A stretch of 64,000 bases of DNA from Metridium senile (taxonomy: Eukaryota > Cnidaria > Anthozoa > Actiniaria > Metridiidae), in contig OX459096.1 of the NCBI GenBank assembly GCA_949775045.1, positions 47,778,290-47,842,289 on the forward strand, given 5' to 3'. A model generated the notes under the pieces. That model saw only the letters and a list, made by a program, of their open reading frames with translations. It did not search any database and was not told where the DNA came from. Below, one piece after another: positions 58,410-64,000 of the stretch. The position numbers were made by a program, and so were the translations under genes. The first letter of the stretch is position 1; each line of letters starts with the position of its first letter.

Positions 58410-58570
58410 AGAGATTTACGCTAATTTAAAACTTTGAGTGTCGACTCGTCGTTGTTCAGACCTGGACGAAAGTATGAGAAAGATAAGCTAAGGAAAACTG
58501 TTAGTATGCGAGGCGAGACAGTTGAGTGGAGCAACGACTTTGAAAATATATTTTAGAGAGATTTATTCAA
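58277..58570. repeat. 147-bp tandem duplication of the receptor 3' end
   Basis: Positions 58,277-58,423 and 58,424-58,570 are almost identical. The first copy encodes the last 44 residues of the receptor and its TAA. The second copy lies in the 3' UTR with the equivalent stop as TAG. The unit length is a multiple of three. Confidence 0.95.
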
Positions 58571-58692
58571 GTTACAAATGGAAGTAATTTAAAATGTGGC
58601 ACAAGCACAACATACGTTAATTCATGGAACTGAAAACAACCATAAATTCATTATCTTATCAAGAAAACCCGTCAAATGAGATGACACATTTA

Positions 58693-59513
58693 GGGGTGGA
58701 CCATTAGAAGTTGGGGGAGGGGGGGGGGGGGGGGGGGGGGTGGCAATATTTTTGTGTAGGTTATTTTTTTTCGCTGCACGGGTTGTGCAAGATATTTTTT
58801 TCGACCAGAGAGGTCTTGCACGTTTTTTTTTTTTTTTTACAGAATTTTGTTCTCTGAAATTCAAAGTGAAAACAACTGTTTGTGTTTTGGTTGAACTTTT
58901 GAAAAGTCCGTTTTTCCGTTTTATTTATTAGTCCGGTACATCGCGCAGATACTTCGCAGCGATTTTCTTTACTTTCGGGCGATTTGTTCACTTTTTGTCG
59001 GAAAAACACACCGAGGTCGATTTTGTTTTGGTATATTTTGTATATACTGATACAAAGAGCGTAAGTCTCGGATTTTTGTGTTTTTTATGTCTCAAAGTCT
59101 CGGATTTTCGTGTTTTTGATGCCTCAAATTCTCGGATTTCCGTGTTTTTGATGCCTCAAAGTCTTGGATTTTCGTGTTTTTGATGTCTCAAAGTCTCAGA
59201 TTTTGTGTTTTTGATGTCTTAAAGTCTCCCCGGGAGTCTCGGATTTTCGTGCTTTTGATGTCTCGAGTCTAGAATTTTTAAATACAATAAATGCATGAGC
59301 TGATATATTTCTAGAATCTCAGGCTCGGATTTTAAAAAATTTTAGCATTCGCTACCCCTCAAGGTTCTGCACGTTTTTTTTTTTTAGCTTGGCTCTGTGT
59401 AGGATTTTTTTTTTGAGCGCATTGGCCTTGCACGTTTTTTATTTTTGGGAATTGCCACCCCCCCACCCCCCCCCCCCCCCCCCCCCCTCCCCCAACTTCT
59501 AATGGTCCACCCC
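58693..59513. mobile_element. MITE with TTA target duplication
   Basis: The ends GGGGTGGACCATTAGAAG and CTTCTAATGGTCCACCCC are inverted, flanked by TTA on each side (58,690-58,692 and 59,514-59,516). Just inside are long G and C tracts and the paired phrases TGTGTAGG and TTGCACGTTTTT. The 3-bp target duplication points to a PIF/Harbinger-type source. It is 821 bp and non-coding. Confidence 0.85.
59056..59270. repeat. 32-bp minisatellite inside the MITE
   Basis: Units of TCTCGGATTTTCGTGTTTTT followed by GATGTCTCAAAG repeat about six times with changes. Confidence 0.9.
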
Positions 59514-59516
59514 TTA

Positions 59517-60137
59517 AGACCTTCTTCTTAATTGTCGCAAGATTTAAATGACCGCTGTGTAAACATCATCAATGTGAATTGCCTCATGTAAGATCACTTT
59601 GGCAGTGATCGGTGAAGTAGTATGGGACAGCTAATCAAGCGCTTCACCCTTACACATACGAAAACTACTGGCAATTAGCTGAGAGACCATGCAACAATCG
59701 ATTATATGTGTGAACAATATACAAATCTTGTTACATGTTAAACGTTTAGGAAAAACAGGGCGAAACGGACGGAATCAATGCAATGAAAAGTTTTTTGTTT
59801 TTTTGTCATGTCAGTCATGCAAGTCCATCACCAGCAACAAAAGCCCTCGATTTACAGTAAATTGTTCTTTAGGTTCTATTCATTGCCATAGTCATTGCCC
59901 TCCCACCAAGGGTTTTGTCGTTAGGGAATAATTAATAGTGCATATGTTATTGAATATACTTTATTCTAATAAATATGTTGCTATGTACCATATAAATGTC
60001 CCTCTTTCCATTGGTTAACAGTTCAAAGATTGACAAGCGGTAATCAAAATTAACTGAGTTCTAATACTTGCCCCAGCACAGCGGCTTTAAAGGGTTTGCT
60101 CTGGCAAAACACTTTTTGACACTCTTTATAACCATGT
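59517..60137. other. No gene seen
   Basis: This is an AT-rich stretch. An 80-codon plus-strand frame at 59,689-59,931 has no domain and no splice support. Confidence 0.4.
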
Positions 60138-60345
60138 ATAATTTGTCGCGCGACAAGAGCGGCGATTTCAATGGCGATTTTATCGCAGATTTGTCAACGC
60201 AACTTTGAACATGCTTGAAATTTAGTGCAATTTGCTGCGACTTTCTGTCTCCTAAATTCGAGCGTATTCGAAATTCCGGCGACAAAGCTGCGATAAAATC
60301 GCCATTGATATCGCGCGACAAAATTGCTAGTGTAAACGGTCCTTA
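60138..60345. mobile_element. Palindromic MITE-like element
   Basis: Inverted blocks TTGTCGCGCGACA, AATGGCGATTTTATCGCA and TGCGATAAAATCGCCATT pair across a short centre. The right end continues CTAGTGTAAACGGTCC, which resembles hAT-type termini. No coding capacity; the exact ends are unclear. Confidence 0.6.
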
Positions 60346-60785
60346 AGTTCTCATAGCGAATCCTTTCAATTACATTTTGTAATCTTGGATTAGGGTTAGT
60401 TGCACTTTGACAACCAAGACCTGACTAAATCCCTCCGAAATGTTATTTAGATTTGCAAAATAATATTCAATATTTATACCGATAAAGGAAAAAGCTGTAG
60501 CGGACTAGTTCTAAGTGTTTGTTCTGCTTTATTTACGCAAATACTTCTATGCGGTTTCAGCCTGACCGGATTCGTGTAGACGGGGCCTTAGTCGAAACAA
60601 AGGTACTATTTGAAATATGGAGACAATTGAAATAACTACTTCTAGCCCGACTGGCTAGCTTTTCATACACTTAAATAACCCTGCATGAACACATGCAAAG
60701 CTACTCAATATCACGAACATTGGTCTCCATATATTTATATTCGCTCTATGATGATGCTATAAAATATCTCTAATATATACTGCTG
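60346..60785. other. 3' flank of the minus-strand gene, no other feature
   Basis: AATAAA in minus-strand sense occurs at about 60,529 (TTTATT on the plus strand) and could be a distant polyadenylation signal for the gene ending at 60,786. Nothing else was recognised. Confidence 0.35.
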
Positions 60786-60905
60786 TCAAGATATTCCTGT
60801 GGGAGAATCGCCGTTGACTGTACAGACGGAGAGAGACGATGAACTGGATGACGCAACATCTGGAATATGATTGGAAACCAGGGGAAGAGAGGTCGTTGAG
60901 TAAAC
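60786..60905 (-). CDS. Unrecognised gene, last exon
   Basis: After a strong acceptor (TTATTTTCGCTCAG) the phase-0 frame encodes VYSTTSLPLVSNHIPDVA, a run of six serines and SVCTVNGDSPTGIS, then TGA. It joins the exon at 61,885 in phase 0. The tail is Ser/Thr-rich, like a disordered or cytoplasmic C-terminus. No domain is recognised. Confidence 0.65.
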   Translation of the reverse strand, partial: VYSTTSLPLVSNHIPDVASSSSSSLSVCTVNGDSPTGIS

Positions 60906-61884
60906 CTGAGCGAAAATAAAAAAAGAAAATATTAAAATAGTTGACATATGATCCTCTTTTTTTTACAGAAAAAGATTTCGACATCGTCATGACCACTCTC
61001 ATCACCATCATTATTTGAGACCGTTCATTTCTAATCGGGTGGGGAGAAGGAGGGGTGCTGGTGGTTTAGGTTATTTTGCCAAGTTTTTGTGATACGTTTG
61101 TGTTTAAAAGTGTTTGTGTCCCTGAGTTCTGTTCAATCTTTCATGTAAAAAGACATAATATTACAAGATTCCCCTTTCATGTTTCCAAAAAAATAAAACT
61201 TCTTCAAACTAGCACTGATTTTTGTCTGCCCCCTTAAAACCATCAGGTCAACATCTGCTCATTTCTACATCATTATCGCCATCGACCATTACAACAGCAT
61301 CATTATAATCACCATCATTACAGCATCATCATCAACAATCAACATCAACAACATCTGCTCATTTCTACATCATTATCGCCATTATCACCTTTCTTATTAC
61401 TGATTCTTCTCATCAACGTACCGAGGCTGCACACAACGCCGCAATATCAACGACATCTAATTACAACCACTTTCAGAGTTAACTCTGCTACCATGAACCA
61501 CATTTATATAAGGGATGATGAACCATGAGATAATAGATCTATTTGTTTATGCAGGATATTTCTTTTGCCTTTCATGCATTTAGCATTTCTGTTGTGCACC
61601 ATATATTTTTCAAGGTTAAGGCTGTCCTCGGTAATTGCTTAATATCCGTCACTTACGGTCGCTTGGCTTGGGGTTCCTGCGGTAAGACGCTAGTGGAATG
61701 GTGTACCCCAAGTGAAAAAGTCCTTGTTACCGCTCAATGGAACCCAAATCCTTATCAGCCCTTTACAGAAAGACCAATCATACTTATAATTTCCGAAGAA
61801 AACTTACTTTTGCAAACATCATCGTGTTGAAAAAAAATTCCTTCAGCTCCAACATCACATAATTATCACCTTTTTATCACTTAC
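60906..61884. other. Intron of the unrecognised gene
   Basis: It holds a direct repeat of AACATCTGCTCATTTCTACA (about 61,251 and 61,347) and ATCATC-type low-complexity sequence. A plus-strand frame at 61,543-61,830 shows no domain and is not accepted as a gene. Confidence 0.5.
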
Positions 61885-62036
61885 ATGTGTTAGTCTTGGC
61901 ATGGTCAAACACTTATCTAAATGTGTCAGCGCTGGGCTTGACTGAACAGCGAAGCAATCATCATGGTATAACTCCGTGGAAGCGATGTCTGGGAGACCAA
62001 AGTCTGGAGTACGATGGGATGTAGACAGCTTTTCAG
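61885..62036 (-). CDS. Unrecognised gene, penultimate exon
   Basis: The 152-nt exon encodes EKLSTSHRTPDFGLPDIA and continues through STELYHDDCFAVQSS to CLTMPRLTH. The acceptor TGATTTATTTACAG and the consensus donor CAT|GTAAGT are clear. It enters in phase 1, matching the G left by the exon at 63,620, and leaves in phase 0, matching the last exon. Confidence 0.7.
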
Positions 62037-62649
62037 CTGTAAATAAATCAAATATGTAATTTAGAATAACGGTACTAATAATGATTAGAGAAAAAGTGAT
62101 CAAGGTAAAGCGATTATGATTACGCTGATGATAACGATGACGGCATGATGATGGTAATAATAACGATGACAATACATTGACAATGATGGTGATAATTACG
62201 ATGACGATTACAGTATGGACATAAATTGACATCAATTATTTCCTCAGCCAATCCAAGACGCTCTTTTAAACAAAAATATTAAACATTTTTTACAACAATC
62301 AATATAGATCGTTTGCTCTACCGTTCGTAGTCACGACAACGTGTTCTGTCGCTTCGTTCAACTTCAAAAAATTGGCGGGTAGATGCAAACGATGGTATTT
62401 CAGCTTGCTAGAAATGTTGTACAAGCAAAGCCTGATGAAAGATATATTGTGTTCTTCAGTATCAATTTGATATTGTTGTATGTTTTTTTTAATATATATT
62501 CCTATTTGATAACTAGAGAATAACAAGTGGAAAAAGTATAAAAATGACGATACGTCTTGTTTCTATTCTCGACTCTGATTGGTTAACTTTAATTTATGCC
62601 AAAAAAAAAACTTCGAAGCGTTCACGGTTCGCACTGTAATGATGAAGGC

Positions 62650-62990
62650 ATTATGATGATGATGATGATGATGATGATAACGATAATGATGATAATGGTG
62701 ATGATGATGATGATAACGATAATGATGACAATGGTGATGATAAAGACGATGATGATAACGATAATGATGACAATGGTGATGATGATGATGATAACGATAA
62801 TGATGACAATGGTGATGATAAAGACGATGATGATAACGATAATGATGACAATGGTGATGATAAAGACGATGATGATAACGATAATGATGACAATGGTGAT
62901 GATAAAGACGATGATGATAACGATAATGATGACAATGGTGATGATAAAGACGATGGTGATAACGATGTTGATGGATTATGATAATTACAA
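62650..62990. repeat. 42-bp GAT-rich tandem array
   Basis: The unit GATGATGATAACGATAATGA plus TGACAATGGTGATGATAAAG plus AC recurs about seven times with one shortened unit. The poly-Met/Thr and poly-His frames it creates are not genes. Confidence 0.92.
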
Positions 62991-63035
62991 TAAAGATGAT
63001 TGACAGTAAGTACGATAATGAACCCAACGTCAAAC

Positions 63036-63390
63036 ATAATGATAACAATAATAGTAAAGATAATGATAACAATAATAGTAAAGATAATAATAACAATAAT
63101 AGTTAAGATAATGATAACAATAATAGTAAAGATAATGATAACAATAATAGTAAAGATAATAATAACAATAATAGTAAAGATAATGATAACAATAATAGTA
63201 AAGATAATGGTAACAATAATAGTAAAGATAATGATAACAATAATAGTAAAGATAATGATAACAATAATAGTAAAGATAATGGTAACAATAATAGTAAAGA
63301 TAATGATAACAATAATAGTAAAGATAATGATAACAATAATAGTAAAGATAATGGTAACAATAATAGTAAAGATAATGATAACAATAATAC
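63036..63390. repeat. 24-bp tandem array, about 14 copies
   Basis: The unit GATAATGATAACAATAATAG plus TAAA repeats with GATAATGGT and GATAATAAT variants. Confidence 0.93.
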
Positions 63391-63394
63391 AATT

Positions 63395-63586
63395 CTTTCT
63401 GTATCGGTTCTACATGAAGTGAACAGTTGAATAGTGAAATATTTTTTTTAATGAAGCCTGGTATGACGTCATAGTTATTATTAATTGCAAGTATAAACCC
63501 TTTTAACTTAAAGATCCATCACTCAAATCAAGAAATATTTCACTATTCAACTATTCACTTCATGTAGAATCGATACAGAAATCAGT
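63395..63586. mobile_element. Foldback element with about 48-bp arms
   Basis: The left arm CTGTATCGGTTCTACATGAA is mirrored by TTCATGTAGAATCGATACAG at the right. The arms continue inward through GTTGAATAGTGAAATATTT and its complement. The loop is about 88 bp. It directly follows the 24-bp array, which may have expanded from its flank. Confidence 0.8.
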
Positions 63587-63619
63587 TATTGTATTAGGGG
63601 TGAGGTACATTTTAATTAC

Positions 63620-63824
63620 CTTGTGATAAGGAGTTTGATCTTCTTGATCGGCGATTAAGACCACGGTCGTAGCTTTGACCTAAGTCTGCGATTGACCGAC
63701 TATTATCCCTTGTTTGGGTGTTTCTGCTGACCATATATAACGTGTCTGGTATACTTTGACCCAGTCGTGACATGCGCTGTTGAACGACGTGTAGTTCAGT
63801 ATCCCTGTAATCTTGGAGGAATCT
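63620..63824 (-). CDS. Unrecognised gene, third exon from the end; continues right of window
   Basis: The 205-nt exon encodes RFLQDYRDTELHVVQQRM and continues through SIPDTLYMVSRN to a basic RRSRRSNSLSQ. The acceptor TCTTGTTCATTTTAG and donor CAAG|GTAATT fit well. It enters in phase 0 and leaves in phase 1. With the next two exons it gives a 158-residue C-terminal part without a domain I recognise. It has many charged, Ser and Arg residues and could be a cytoplasmic tail. The 5' part lies outside the window. Confidence 0.7.
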
Positions 63825-64000
63825 CTAAAATGAACAAGACAACCATGGGAAATAATAAGAGTTATGGCTTGAAGAAAGATTCAGGAATAAATAATTAGAT
63901 TATTTACTGAATGAATATATGACTGGATGGTAATTAAAAGAATGAAAAATTGACTGACCCCAGCTGAGTGAGTGACTAAATGACTGACTGACTGAATAAA
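63825..64000. other. Intron at the right edge
   Basis: Minus-strand intron preceding the exon at 63,824. It contains short GAATAAATGA and GACTGACTGA type repeats and no exon. Confidence 0.45.

Larger units (their letters stand above)
62037..63619. other. Intron of the unrecognised gene, largely simple repeats
   Basis: Between the exons lie a 42-bp GAT-rich tandem array (62,650-62,990), a 24-bp array (63,036-63,390) and a foldback element (63,395-63,586). No exon was recognised among them. Confidence 0.6.

Noticed and set aside
61543..61830. A 95-codon plus frame
   Set aside because: It lies within an intron of the better supported minus-strand gene and has no recognisable domain.
62563..63422. 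Poly-His/Tyr, poly-Met and poly-Leu/Ser frames
   Set aside because: They are translations of 42-bp and 24-bp AT-rich tandem arrays inside an intron.

Overview
The window is eukaryotic, animal-type DNA. It has spliced EGF and SEA exons with GT/AG borders, an animal-type rhodopsin-class GPCR, tyrosine-recombinase retroelements, many short inverted-repeat transposons and a (TTAGGG)n tract. The style, with many foldback elements and DIRS-order elements, would suit a marine invertebrate, perhaps a cnidarian. That is an inference from style; the sequence carries no decisive taxonomic marker.

Layout. 1-27,439, minus strand: pieces of what looks like one very large mucin-like extracellular gene. Two Ser/Thr-rich mega-exons (27,439-13,433 and 7,660-2,255) are separated by an EGF fragment, a SEA domain split over three exons, and an EGF exon, and a further EGF exon follows (1,859-1,731). 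Every junction proposed has GT/AG borders and matching phases. The mega-exons are built of 36-bp (12-residue) units, a 66-bp (22-residue) array and a 1,350-bp higher-order repeat. The introns hold MITE copies, microsatellites and a LINE tail.

27,440-43,000: no host gene recognised. This stretch holds a long inverted repeat, several small inverted-repeat elements, a complete-looking two-ORF transposon (32,990-36,132; a DD38E transposase plus a SAM/zinc-knuckle protein), a (TTAGGG)n tract inside a hairpin, and a 3.9-kb pogo-like element with about 0.85-0.95-kb inverted arms carrying a tRNA-derived SINE.

42,966-53,247: a nest. Inside a 58-bp inverted repeat with CRE-like octamers lies a TAA-flanked DNA transposon remnant (44,060-52,799) with a decayed PHD-finger gene. 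A non-autonomous split-direct-repeat element (44,947-52,663) is inserted in that remnant, and a DIRS-order retrotransposon (45,842-50,258; RT, RNase H and tyrosine recombinase, minus strand) is inserted in the non-autonomous element.

53,248-64,000: an apparently intronless-CDS class A GPCR (56,910-58,409) whose 3' end is duplicated in tandem, an 821-bp TTA-flanked element, and the last three exons of an unrecognised minus-strand gene (63,824-60,786) that continues beyond the right edge. The host genes show no functional link to one another. The clear functional groupings are the exons of the mucin-like gene and the proteins encoded together inside each mobile element.
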